Source: Actinomadura livida (GTDB taxonomy: Bacteria; Actinomycetota; Actinomycetes; Streptosporangiales; Streptosporangiaceae). Taken from it: 64,000 nt of DNA. Of this stretch, positions 56,972 through 64,000 are shown one piece after another. Numbering within the stretch: the first letter of the stretch is position 1; the number at the start of each line of letters is the position of its first letter. Below the pieces are notes generated by a model, which saw nothing but the letters and a program-made list of their open reading frames with translations, ran no database searches and was not told the origin of the DNA. The translations under genes and the position numbers were made by a program. The stretch covers positions 1 to 64,000 of the forward strand of contig NZ_BMRO01000009.1 in the NCBI RefSeq assembly GCF_014648675.1, given 5' to 3'.

Positions 56972-57132
56972 CCGTAACCCCCTGGAGAATGTCACCATTG
57001 AAAGAGATCCCTGGCACGCGCGCCGCGTACTCGGGCCGGACCCTGGGATGGGGGCCGCGACCGCTCGAACACGGGGATCACGATCCCCGTACAACCCCTT
57101 GGTCAGGGTCGCACATGAGGAGGAATGATCCA

Positions 57133-58557
57133 ATGCAAAAGGCGCGTATCGGCGTCACAGGGCTGGCGGTCATGGGCCGCAACCTGGCCCGCAACCTCGC
57201 CCGGCACGGTCATCCCGTCGCCGTGCACAACCGTACCGCCACCCGGACCAAGGCGCTCGTAGATCAGTTCGGTGCGGAGGGAACGTTCCTTCCGGCGGAG
57301 ACGCCCGAGCAGTTCGTCTCCTCCCTGGAGCGCCCCCGGCGCCTGGTGATCATGGTGAAGGCGGGCGGCCCGACCGACGCCGTGATCAACGAGTTCGCCC
57401 CGCTGCTGGAGCCCGGCGACATGATCGTCGACGGCGGGAACGCGAACTTCGCCGACACCCGCCGCCGCGAGTCCGCCCTCCGCGAACGCGGCCTCCACTT
57501 CGTCGGAACCGGCATCTCCGGCGGTGAGGAGGGCGCCCTGCACGGCCCCAGCATCATGCCGGGCGGCTCCGCCGAGTCCTACGAGGCCCTCGGCCCCCTG
57601 CTGGAGGACATCTCCGCCAAGGTGGACGGCACGCCCTGCTGCACCCACGTCGGCCCCGACGGCGCCGGGCACTTCGTCAAGATGGTGCACAACGGCATCG
57701 AGTACGCCGACATGCAGCTGATCGCCGAGTCCTACGACCTGCTCCGGCACGCCGCCGGCCTCGCCCCGGCCGAGATCGCCGAGGTCTTCCGCACCTGGAA
57801 CACCGGCCGCCTGGAGTCCTACCTCATCGAGATCACCGCCGAGGTCCTCGCGCACACCGACGCGTCCACCGGCAAGCCGTTCGTGGACGTCGTCCTCGAC
57901 CAGGCCGAGCAGAAGGGCACCGGCCGCTGGACGGTGCAGACCGCCCTCGACCTCGGCGTCCCCGTAGGAGGCATCGCCGAGGCCGTATTCGCCCGCTCGG
58001 TGTCGGGCCACGCCGCACTCCGCGAGGCCTCCCGGAACCTGCCCGGCCCGTCCCGCACCGGCGACGCGGGCTCCGGCTTCGCCGACGCCGTCGAGCGGGC
58101 CCTGTACGCGTCCAAGATCGTCGCGTACGCGCAGGGCTTCCACCAGATCCAGGCGGGCAGCGCCGAGTACGGCTGGAACATCGACCTGGGCGCGATGGCC
58201 ACCATCTGGCGCGGCGGCTGCATCATCCGCGCCCGCTTCCTGGACCGCATCCGCGCCGCCTACGAGGCCGACCCGGAAACCCCGACCCTGCTCACCGACG
58301 CCCACTTCACCGAAGCCCTCGGCGAAGCCCAGGACGCCTGGCGCGAGGTAGTCTCCGTGGCCGCACGCCTAGGCATCCCGGCCCCCGGCTTCGCCACCGC
58401 CCTGTCCTACTACGACTCCCTACGCGCCGACCGCCTACCGGCCGCCCTAACCCAGGGCCAACGCGACTACTTCGGCGCCCACACCTACCGCCGCGTAGAC
58501 CGCGAAGGCTCCTTCCACACCCTCTGGGGCGCCGACCGCACAGAGGTGACCGGCTGA
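57133..58557 (+). CDS. gnd: 6-phosphogluconate dehydrogenase (decarboxylating)
   Basis: A 474-residue pentose phosphate enzyme giving ribulose 5-phosphate, CO2 and NADPH. The Rossmann motif is [16 protein letters not shown] (5-20), NRTATRTK marks NADP binding, [19 protein letters not shown] holds the substrate loop and [11 protein letters not shown] the catalytic Lys and Asn. AGGAGG lies about 10 bases before the ATG at 57133. Divergent from pgmB, in line with use of the glucose 6-phosphate made there. Confidence 0.95.
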   Translation: MQKARIGVTGLAVMGRNLARNLARHGHPVAVHNRTATRTKALVDQFGAEGTFLPAETPEQFVSSLERPRRLVIMVKAGGPTDAVINEFAPLLEPGDMIVDGGNANFADTRRRESALRERGLHFVGTGISGGEEGALHGPSIMPGGSAESYEALGPLLEDISAKVDGTPCCTHVGPDGAGHFVKMVHNGIEYADMQLIAESYDLLRHAAGLAPAEIAEVFRTWNTGRLESYLIEITAEVLAHTDASTGKPFVDVVLDQAEQKGTGRWTVQTALDLGVPVGGIAEAVFARSVSGHAALREASRNLPGPSRTGDAGSGFADAVERALYASKIVAYAQGFHQIQAGSAEYGWNIDLGAMATIWRGGCIIRARFLDRIRAAYEADPETPTLLTDAHFTEALGEAQDAWREVVSVAARLGIPAPGFATALSYYDSLRADRLPAALTQGQRDYFGAHTYRRVDREGSFHTLWGADRTEVTG

Positions 58558-58623
58558 CCCTCTGCCGCCGCCAACGGCCTTGGACGAGAGCGGGCGTCTC
58601 AAGGCCGCAGGTGTCGGGAGTTC

Positions 58624-58818
58624 TCAGTGAGCCTCGGCTCGGATCCTGTCGAGCAGGCTCCGCCATTCCTCCCTGGTGAATTCCAAAGTCGGTCCGGTGC
58701 CGTTGAGCTTGGTGTCGCGAACGCCGACCGTTCCGTCGGCCGCTTGGCCGACTTCGATGCAGTGGCCGTTGGGTTCACTGTGGCCTGACTTCCGCCAGCC
58801 GTTGTATTCCTTGGTCAT
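58624..58818 (-). CDS. DUF397 small protein (WhiJ-associated)
   Basis: A 64-residue protein of the DUF397 family: the N-terminal WRKSGHSEPNGHCIEVG and VGVRDTK are the family pattern. Such proteins accompany XRE/DUF5753 regulators of the WhiJ type in actinomycetes, where they act in development or as toxin/antitoxin-like pairs. Its ATG overlaps the stop of the DUF5753 gene by four bases. Confidence 0.9.
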   Translation of the reverse strand: MTKEYNGWRKSGHSEPNGHCIEVGQAADGTVGVRDTKLNGTGPTLEFTREEWRSLLDRIRAEAH

Positions 58819-59543
58819 GTACCCGATCCTGTCCGGTCGGTAAGCCGGTTGGCCACCTGATCCAGGAAGGCGATGCTGTCTTCTGGAGACAGGGCGGCCT
58901 CCAGGAGGCGGTCATATCTCTCGGTATACCGCGCTACCTCGCCCCGCTGTGTCAGGACGAGGTCAGTGGTGACGGTGTCAACGATTGCCACGGGTGGGTC
59001 GTCTGACCCGGCGAAGGTGTAGAGGTAGAAGGACGACTTCGGAAGGAAGCCTCCGGGGATGCGGGCGTTGTGCATTAGCACGCGAACCGTAATCCGCTCT
59101 TCCTCCAAGACCGTCGCGATCATGTGCTTGAGCTGGGCGGCCATGACCTCCGATGGCACTCCCAATCTATGGATCACGGACTCATCCAGGACGGTCTCGT
59201 AGGACGGTCCATTCGGACGGAGGAGCTCCCGCTGTCGCCTCTCGCGGGCTTCGGCCATCCGTTCCGGCTGGTAGTCGAGTGTTTGCTGGCTTTCGTCGAG
59301 CGTGACGAGGGCGTCGATGAACGAGCGGCACTGCAGAGCACCCGGCATCGCGCTCTGGTCGTAGCTGCGAACGTAAGCGGCGTTGTATTCGAGGTCGGCT
59401 GCAAGCTTCTGGCGGGGACCCATGGAGACGCCATACTTGTCCCACCAGCCCTTATGCGCGGCCTCGCGGGCAAGCTTGAGGAGCTTGTCGTACTGGCTTC
59501 CGGTGACTTCGAGGACCTCAAGCATGTTCATGATCTCGCCCAC
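58815..59543 (-). pseudogene. DUF5753 part of a frameshifted XRE/WhiJ-type regulator
   Basis: A 242-codon frame that begins GTG at 59543 or, by ATGA coupling, ATG at 59531 (MNMLEVLEVTG). It contains the DUF5753 ligand domain (GWWDKYGVSMGPRQKLAADL onward). The DNA-binding half lies just upstream in another frame. Relatives read SRLENxQGRPDVGEIM without a break; here one G appears lost near 59554, so that GRPDVGEIM falls into a different frame. This may be a true frameshift, a sequencing error or a split gene that still works through the ATGA overlap. Confidence 0.75.
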
Positions 59544-59695
59544 GTCCGGGCGTCCTGACCGTTCTCCAGTCGAGAGATCTTGGTACGGGAGTAGTACATG
59601 AGCTGAGCCAGGCCATCGGTGGTGAGGCCACGGCTCTCGCGGAGTTTGCGGATCTCCGCCGCCAACTGGCGGCGCCGGACGTAGGGGCTAGGCAT
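59528..59695 (-). pseudogene. Helix-turn-helix part of the same regulator
   Basis: A 55-codon frame (MPSPYVRRRQLAAEIRKLRE then an HTH ending KISRLENGQ) that has the DNA-binding half of a DUF5753 regulator. It then runs out of frame and stops at TGA 59528-59530, overlapping an ATG of the next frame. Start at ATG 59695 is the usual family start. Confidence 0.7.
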
Positions 59696-60360
59696 GACCG
59701 TCCTCCCGATATCGCACCTGTCACGGTCTGTTCAGAACACTGACTCTCTGTGTTCGACCGCCGCCGGGCAATCATAAGGTCACGCTCGGTCAAGCATTCG
59801 CCACGACCGCCGCCCCAGCCAATATCCGCACGTACACACTTCGCACACCCAGCCCTGCCCCGTCCTGCCCCCTCCGGGCTTAGATAGATGTCTCATACGT
59901 CGCAAGCGCCTGATATATGCGAGGACTCGTCTGTGTATGGGGCGAGAAGTGTCCAGCGTCGGCAAGACCGACATGGTCAGGTGCAGCACCAGCAGCGCTG
60001 GCTGGTCGCGTCTTTGCTCCCAGAACTTAGCGCCGGAAGGCTATTAGATCTTCGGCAGGGCGCCGCCGACGCGGCTGCATACAAGCCGGGGGAGCCTTAA
60101 GGGAAGTAGGTTATCCGCTTCGCGGATGGCATCAGTAACGTACAGGTGAGCCTGGCCACCATCGAGGACGCCAGTGGTCTTGGGTGAGCTGAAGCGTCTC
60201 AAGATCGCGAAGGGCTAGGCAGATTAGAGCATCGGTGCGAATCTCTCCATAGGTTCAGTGTGGCGCCGCGCGCTGCTGCGGAGGACGAGGTCGGTTGTGA
60301 CGGCGCCACCAACTGCCACGGGCGAGCCGCCCTCAACTCCGGACCGAACCGCGCGATCGG
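59696..60360. other. 665-base region without a convincing gene
   Basis: Mixed GC content, several short frames without codon bias on both strands. It separates the WhiJ-type regulator from the unknown three-gene operon and looks like decayed coding or spacer DNA. No inverted repeats or tRNA-like sequence were seen. Confidence 0.5.
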
Positions 60361-60972
60361 CTACGAACCCTTCCAGGATCCGCCCACGCCCCGCGACGGC
60401 CCCGGGTTTGCGTTCAGAATCGATGCCGCGCCCGCAGCCGTGTCGCTACCGCCCTGCAAGGGCGGCGAACCAGTTCTCTGGCCGATGGGGAGCGAGGACC
60501 AGTTGATCTTTTCGGCATTATCTGTGGCTTCATTGATCAACTCGTCCACGCCGCTCTCGTCAAGACCTGCTTCAGCGACCAAAGAAGCGAGCAGGAGGAG
60601 GGCGGTGCTCAGCATGTCTTCGGGGTTTTCGCCAAAAGGCGGAACTTCCTTTAGAGCATCGTCGCCGAGCAGCGAGCGGATCGCTTTTTCCGCGAGTAAC
60701 GGGTTCAACATGCCCGCATGTTCGCCGAGTTGCAGGCGCAGATCGGCGACGTAGCGGATGACGTCGCCGAGTGACGGGGCAGGCGAAAACTTATCGATAA
60801 CTGCTATCTGGAGGGTGGACAGAATTAATGCTCCATACTCGGGATGGAGGCTCGCGTCCTCGATCTTGGAGACATACTTCGACTCCCATTCATCGGGATC
60901 AAGAATGTGAATACGCAATGCTTTTTTGGATACATCTTCCAGGGAGGTGCTCCTCTTGTTCGCCAACGTCAC
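60361..60972 (-). CDS. Unknown helical protein B, paralogue of protein A
   Basis: A 203-residue protein, last gene of the unrecognised operon. Residues about 45-150 are helical and align with the upstream gene product: GDVIRYVADLRLQLGEHAGM here versus NDAIIDFVANLRARTREVAE there, then LNPLLAEKAIRSLLG versus LDPVVAEKMILHALG. The last ~45 residues are Gly/Ser/Pro-rich and may be out of the original gene. It overlaps the upstream stop by ATGA. No signal peptide or membrane helix. Codon use and GC are lower than in the main chromosome part. Function unknown. Confidence 0.65.
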   Translation of the reverse strand: MTLANKRSTSLEDVSKKALRIHILDPDEWESKYVSKIEDASLHPEYGALILSTLQIAVIDKFSPAPSLGDVIRYVADLRLQLGEHAGMLNPLLAEKAIRSLLGDDALKEVPPFGENPEDMLSTALLLLASLVAEAGLDESGVDELINEATDNAEKINWSSLPIGQRTGSPPLQGGSDTAAGAASILNANPGPSRGVGGSWKGS

Positions 60973-61409
60973 CCGCCCTGCGCCATGCCTTTGACCTTGC
61001 TCATAAAGGCGTCCAGTTCTGCTTCGGTGGGTGCCGAGTCGGCTATGAGACCACTCAAGATCAGAATTTGGCCGCTCAGCTTGGTGTTCTCGTCGATTCC
61101 AACGAGGTCACCTTTGCCGAGAGCGTGCAATATCATTTTTTCTGCAACCACAGGGTCAAGCCTTTCGGCAACTTCTCGAGTCCTGGCGCGGAGATTGGCG
61201 ACGAAGTCGATTATGGCATCGTTGTCGACGGCGTCTCTCTTTGCCTGGAAGCGCCGGTTGACGGCTTCGAAGAATCCGACGGCCAGGAGTAGGGAGTAAC
61301 CCTCCCTGTCTTCGGGGGTGGTGAGTTGGCTCAGGAGGCGCTGGTGCTCTTCGCCTTGGCCTGCGAGTTGGGCGCGCAGTGTGGCGGCCTGTAGGTCAGT
61401 AATTTTCAC
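60969..61409 (-). CDS. Unknown helical protein A
   Basis: A 146-residue protein predicted to be all-helical. The N-terminal 30 residues (LQAATLRAQLAGQGEEHQRL) look like a coiled coil. Residues about 38-140 form the domain shared with protein B. It overlaps the disordered-protein gene by 14 bases upstream and protein B by 4 bases downstream, so the three are one translational unit. Not recognised as a known family. Confidence 0.65.
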   Translation of the reverse strand: MKITDLQAATLRAQLAGQGEEHQRLLSQLTTPEDREGYSLLLAVGFFEAVNRRFQAKRDAVDNDAIIDFVANLRARTREVAERLDPVVAEKMILHALGKGDLVGIDENTKLSGQILILSGLIADSAPTEAELDAFMSKVKGMAQGG

Positions 61410-63123
61410 TTCTTTGCTCCCTTATCCATTTGATGCCGCTCTTTACGCCTCGGGCGGCTCTGCGTGTGGCGTCGACGGTCACGATCGCGGCTATCCCCAA
61501 AGAGAGTGCTGCATTTCCAGTGCCTGCATTGGTTTGCATGGGCTCTATATATGGACCTGTTCCGACCTCTGCCTTTCCTGTTGGCGGTGGGCGCAAGAAA
61601 GCGTCCACAAGCTTTCCATCTGTTTTAGCAACGCTCTCGAAGTCTTCTGCTCGGGAAACTCCGATACGCAGGAATCGATCGAGGGGTGATTGATTTTCCG
61701 GATCAGGCTCGTTTGGGCTGCGGTCTACGGGATCGTCTTCGGGGCGTTGGAGTTCGCCGTGGTCTGCATTGTCATTATCGGCGTCGCGGCTTGGCGGTAT
61801 GGGTCTGCCGTCATTGTCGAACGTTATCCGGATCCGTCCTTCGAAGCGGCCGGCCTCCTCTATCTCTTCCGTACGCTCTTCTTGTGGAGCCAGAGCTGTG
61901 CCAGGTTCATCCGTTTCACCGGATTGGCGTGTGATGCGCTCCTGTGTGTTGTTGTCGCTGCCGGGTTCTGCGGTCTCAGGTTCTTCGGCATTCCTACCAC
62001 GGACCTCGTGCTGGCCGACGGATTCCGCTGTCTCCCGGTTTGTGGCTGGTTCTTCAATGGGGGGAGGGGCGTTCTCGCCGTTCGGCTGATCGCCTGGTCC
62101 TTCCGCGTGCGTCCCGGTGTCGCGGGCGGATTCGGTGGCTTCGACGGTCTGGCCGGTTGTTTCCGTCGTGGGATCGGCCTGGGTGTCAGTGGTCCCCGGC
62201 TGTTCGCTGTCGGGGGTGTCGGGTAGCGGGCTCTCGGCCGGGGGGCCGGCTTGGACAGGCCGGTCTGGATGGTTCTGTCCGGCGCCTGGCGGTTGCTCGG
62301 CTGGGCGTTCGGCCGGCTGTGACTGTGGCCCGTCCTGCTGAGGGAGCCCCTCGTGGTCTCGGGTCGGCGGCCGGTCGCGCTCATGCTCGCCCGGCCGTTG
62401 TGCTTCACGCGGTCCGGCTCCGCTTGGCTCGCGCTCCTGGTCGTCGGCGGGCTGTGTCTTGTCGCTTAGGTCTCCGGGGCCCGCCAAGGCGGGGTCGGTG
62501 TCTTGTCCTTTGCTCGGCTCGTCGTTTCCGACTTCGAGACGTTTTGCGGCGGCGGCCTGTTGTTGTTCGCGGGCGCGGGCGAGGCTTTCTAGGCGGGACG
62601 GTTGGCCGGGGGAGCCGGGGTTGTCGGGTGGCGGCGTCCACTGTCCTTGGGGCGAGGCGGGTCTGTCTGCGGGTTCGGTGCGGGTGTCGGCTCGTGGTTC
62701 GGCGGGTTGGGCTTGGGGCCGGTCGCGGTTGCGGTCGCCAGGTGTGCCGGTGTCGGTCTCGCGGACGGCGCTGGTGCCCTGGTCTTGGGTGCGCGGGTCG
62801 TCCTCGCGTTGGTCTTTGTCCTTGCCCTGCTGCCTGTCTTCGGCTTCGGGCGTGCCGGAATCTGCGTTCTCCTCGCGGCTGTCGGACTGTTGCGAGGCGG
62901 CCTTGTCGTCGCGTTGCTCCCGAGGTGAGGTGCCGGTGTTCTCGCCCTGGGTCTCCTGCGCTCTGCTTTCCTGCTGTTCGCGGGCGCGGCGGAGGCTTTC
63001 CAGGCGGGACGGCTGGCCGGGGGAGCCCGGGTTGTCGGGTGGCGGGGTGGGGCGCTCTTGCGGGGCGGGCTTGTCGGACGTCTCCGTGCGAGTGTCGGTC
63101 TTGGTGGTGTCTTCAACGCCCAC
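61396..63123 (-). CDS. Long disordered protein with repeated PDNPGSPGQPSRLESL motif
   Basis: A 575-residue hydrophilic protein rich in Glu, Asp, Pro, Gln, Arg and Thr, almost certainly disordered for the first ~460 residues. The motif PDNPGSPGQPSRLESL followed by a short RAREQQ helix occurs twice (about residues 29-50 and 165-186). The C-terminal ~110 residues are more ordered: SPLDRFLRIGVSRAEDFESV, then a hydrophobic segment near 545 (NAALSLGIAAIVTVDATRRA) and a basic end. The repeated motif may be a docking peptide. GTG start at 63123. No homologue family recognised. Confidence 0.65.
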   Translation of the reverse strand: MGVEDTTKTDTRTETSDKPAPQERPTPPPDNPGSPGQPSRLESLRRAREQQESRAQETQGENTGTSPREQRDDKAASQQSDSREENADSGTPEAEDRQQGKDKDQREDDPRTQDQGTSAVRETDTGTPGDRNRDRPQAQPAEPRADTRTEPADRPASPQGQWTPPPDNPGSPGQPSRLESLARAREQQQAAAAKRLEVGNDEPSKGQDTDPALAGPGDLSDKTQPADDQEREPSGAGPREAQRPGEHERDRPPTRDHEGLPQQDGPQSQPAERPAEQPPGAGQNHPDRPVQAGPPAESPLPDTPDSEQPGTTDTQADPTTETTGQTVEATESARDTGTHAEGPGDQPNGENAPPPIEEPATNRETAESVGQHEVRGRNAEEPETAEPGSDNNTQERITRQSGETDEPGTALAPQEERTEEIEEAGRFEGRIRITFDNDGRPIPPSRDADNDNADHGELQRPEDDPVDRSPNEPDPENQSPLDRFLRIGVSRAEDFESVAKTDGKLVDAFLRPPPTGKAEVGTGPYIEPMQTNAGTGNAALSLGIAAIVTVDATRRAARGVKSGIKWIREQRSENY

Positions 63124-63515
63124 GCCCGCGGCCCTTTCCTCTGGGGAGGCGACCGTCCGTCAGGGAGGGCGGCGGACGATTCGCCGAGGTGAGCCTTGAC
63201 GTGCGGGGCTGACGCCGGGGCCACACCGGCACCCATGTAATCGCGCACGTCCGAACTTTGCACGTACCGATATCAGGCATCCAGCGCCGTACATTCGTTT
63301 CTTAACCGTCCGCCGGTCGGTGGCGTGTGGTTTCGTCATCCGAGAGGCTGCCTGCAAGACAGTCAGCGGTTGACTAGCGCATGATTCAAAGAACGTGGCG
63401 ATGCCCTATTTATCCGTTCTGTGCCGGATGGGCTGCTGGGACGCCATGCGTTCACCCGAGCGCAACCGTGGTCCCGATACCTTCTCGGGATGGGCCCATT
63501 CCCTGGGAGATTGGC
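63124..63515. promoter_or_regulatory. 392-base divergent intergenic region
   Basis: Lies between the leftward three-gene operon and the rightward zinc-knuckle-like gene and should contain both promoters. AT-richer around 63230-63310. No strong palindrome found. Confidence 0.4.
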
Positions 63516-63767
63516 ATGAGGCCGCCGAGCTGCGTGATCTGTATGCGAGCCCCTCAGGGTGAGGAAGAAGATTCGGCCTTCGAGATCGTCCGGTTCGCGA
63601 TCAACGCGGACGAGGAGGCGCTCGAACGGGACCGGGCGCGGGACGGCTGGGTCGGGCATCCCCCATGGCTCATGTGGTTCTGCGGTGAGCACCTGGCGTT
63701 GGGCAAGGAACTTGCGGATCTGCACTGGCGTGAGGCCGGAGAGCGCTTGCGGACCGACAGAAGGTAG
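63516..63767 (+). CDS. Small cysteine-containing protein, unknown
   Basis: An 83-residue protein starting MRPPSCVICMRAP. A CxxC pair (C6, C9) and a later WFCGEH could bind zinc together. GGGAG upstream supports ATG 63516 over a longer frame from 63381. Codon use is normal for a GC-rich actinobacterium. Function unknown; divergent from the unknown operon. Confidence 0.55.
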   Translation: MRPPSCVICMRAPQGEEEDSAFEIVRFAINADEEALERDRARDGWVGHPPWLMWFCGEHLALGKELADLHWREAGERLRTDRR

Positions 63768-63954
63768 CCCCGGCCCGGACTCGTGAGCGTTCAAATCGCG
63801 GATGTTCGAACTTCTGTCGCCCCGGCGATCGACGCACATGCCTTGGACGTGCCGATCAAGGGGCCGACGAGGGGTTTTGCGTGTGCGCATTGGGTGTCGG
63901 CGTGATGATGAGCACGCACGATGACGAACCGACCACTATGCGTTGAGGAACCCC

Positions 63955-64000
63955 ATGTCGTATCCGATCCCTTACCCGCCCGTCCCCGTTCCGGCGGGTG
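63955..64000 (+). CDS. Partial gene running off the window end
   Basis: ATG 63955 preceded by GAGGAA opens a frame MSYPIPYPPVPVPAG that is cut by the window end. The Pro/Tyr-rich start is like many actinobacterial proteins with disordered N-termini. Nothing more can be said. Confidence 0.4.
   Translation, partial: MSYPIPYPPVPVPAG

Noticed and set aside
59780-59989. 69-codon minus-strand frame with CxxC
   Set aside because: No ribosome-binding site, no family match, in a decayed-looking spacer.
60258-60754. Plus-strand frames near 60.3 kb
   Set aside because: Partly antisense to protein B, with no recognisable motif; kept only as part of the gene-poor region.
61944-63212. Plus-strand 422-codon frame opposite the disordered-protein gene
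   Set aside because: Cys/Arg/Gly-rich and without codon bias; the minus frame has the repeated protein motif and overlaps its neighbours as an operon.
63363-63890. Minus-strand frame opposite the 83-residue cysteine-containing gene
   Set aside because: No ribosome-binding site and poorer codon use than the plus-strand gene.

Overview
The window is a stretch of high-GC actinobacterial chromosome. Gene order (rpsA-coaE-uvrB; parA-like-scpA-scpB-pseudouridine synthase-aroH-tyrA-cmk-der), strong G/C bias at third codon positions, many GTG starts and abundant leaderless promoters fit a filamentous actinomycete of the Streptosporangiales/Thermomonosporaceae type (Actinomadura-like). This placement is an inference from gene content and style. 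No rRNA, tRNA, CRISPR array or intact insertion sequence was seen.

Layout. 0.2-10.1 kb: polysaccharide deacetylase, ribosomal protein S1 with a clear promoter and strong 3' hairpins, a membrane-anchored EEP phosphatase, GNAT, CoaE, an orphan histidine kinase and UvrB. 10.3-19.4 kb: accessory genes (two GNATs, SGNH esterase, TetR/RibD-like pair, CapA-like protein, SDR with its own TetR and shared operators, and a 4-TM protein coupled to a solute-binding lipoprotein). 19.4-22.2 kb: Ltp2-like aldolase, DUF35 partner and nitronate monooxygenase under two copies of one 17-nt palindrome. 22.3-29.1 kb: complete ectoine/hydroxyectoine synthesis and uptake cluster (ectABCD-ehuBCDA, minus strand) interrupted by large hairpins.

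29.7-36.8 kb: proline iminopeptidase, a long coiled-coil protein with internal DNA repeats, pyrG, Nudix ADP-ribose pyrophosphatase and xerD. 36.9-44.8 kb: chromosome-segregation and housekeeping operon ending in a perfect 14-bp terminator stem. 44.9-50.4 kb: small membrane proteins, a deoxyribosyltransferase-Nudix fusion, and a molybdate module (HTH-TOBE regulator, modABC) whose gene junctions carry a repeated GC-rich element. 50.5-58.6 kb: GTP-dependent PEP carboxykinase behind a dre/GntR-like palindrome, HdeD-like protein, SoxR with its soxbox, a GH65 phosphorylase/beta-phosphoglucomutase pair and 6-phosphogluconate dehydrogenase.

58.6-64 kb is different in character: lower GC, a WhiJ-type regulator (frameshifted HTH/DUF5753 plus DUF397), degenerate sequence, and a tightly overlapping three-gene operon that I do not recognise (a 575-residue disordered protein with a repeated motif followed by two mutually homologous helical proteins). 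This operon is the best candidate here for an undescribed system.
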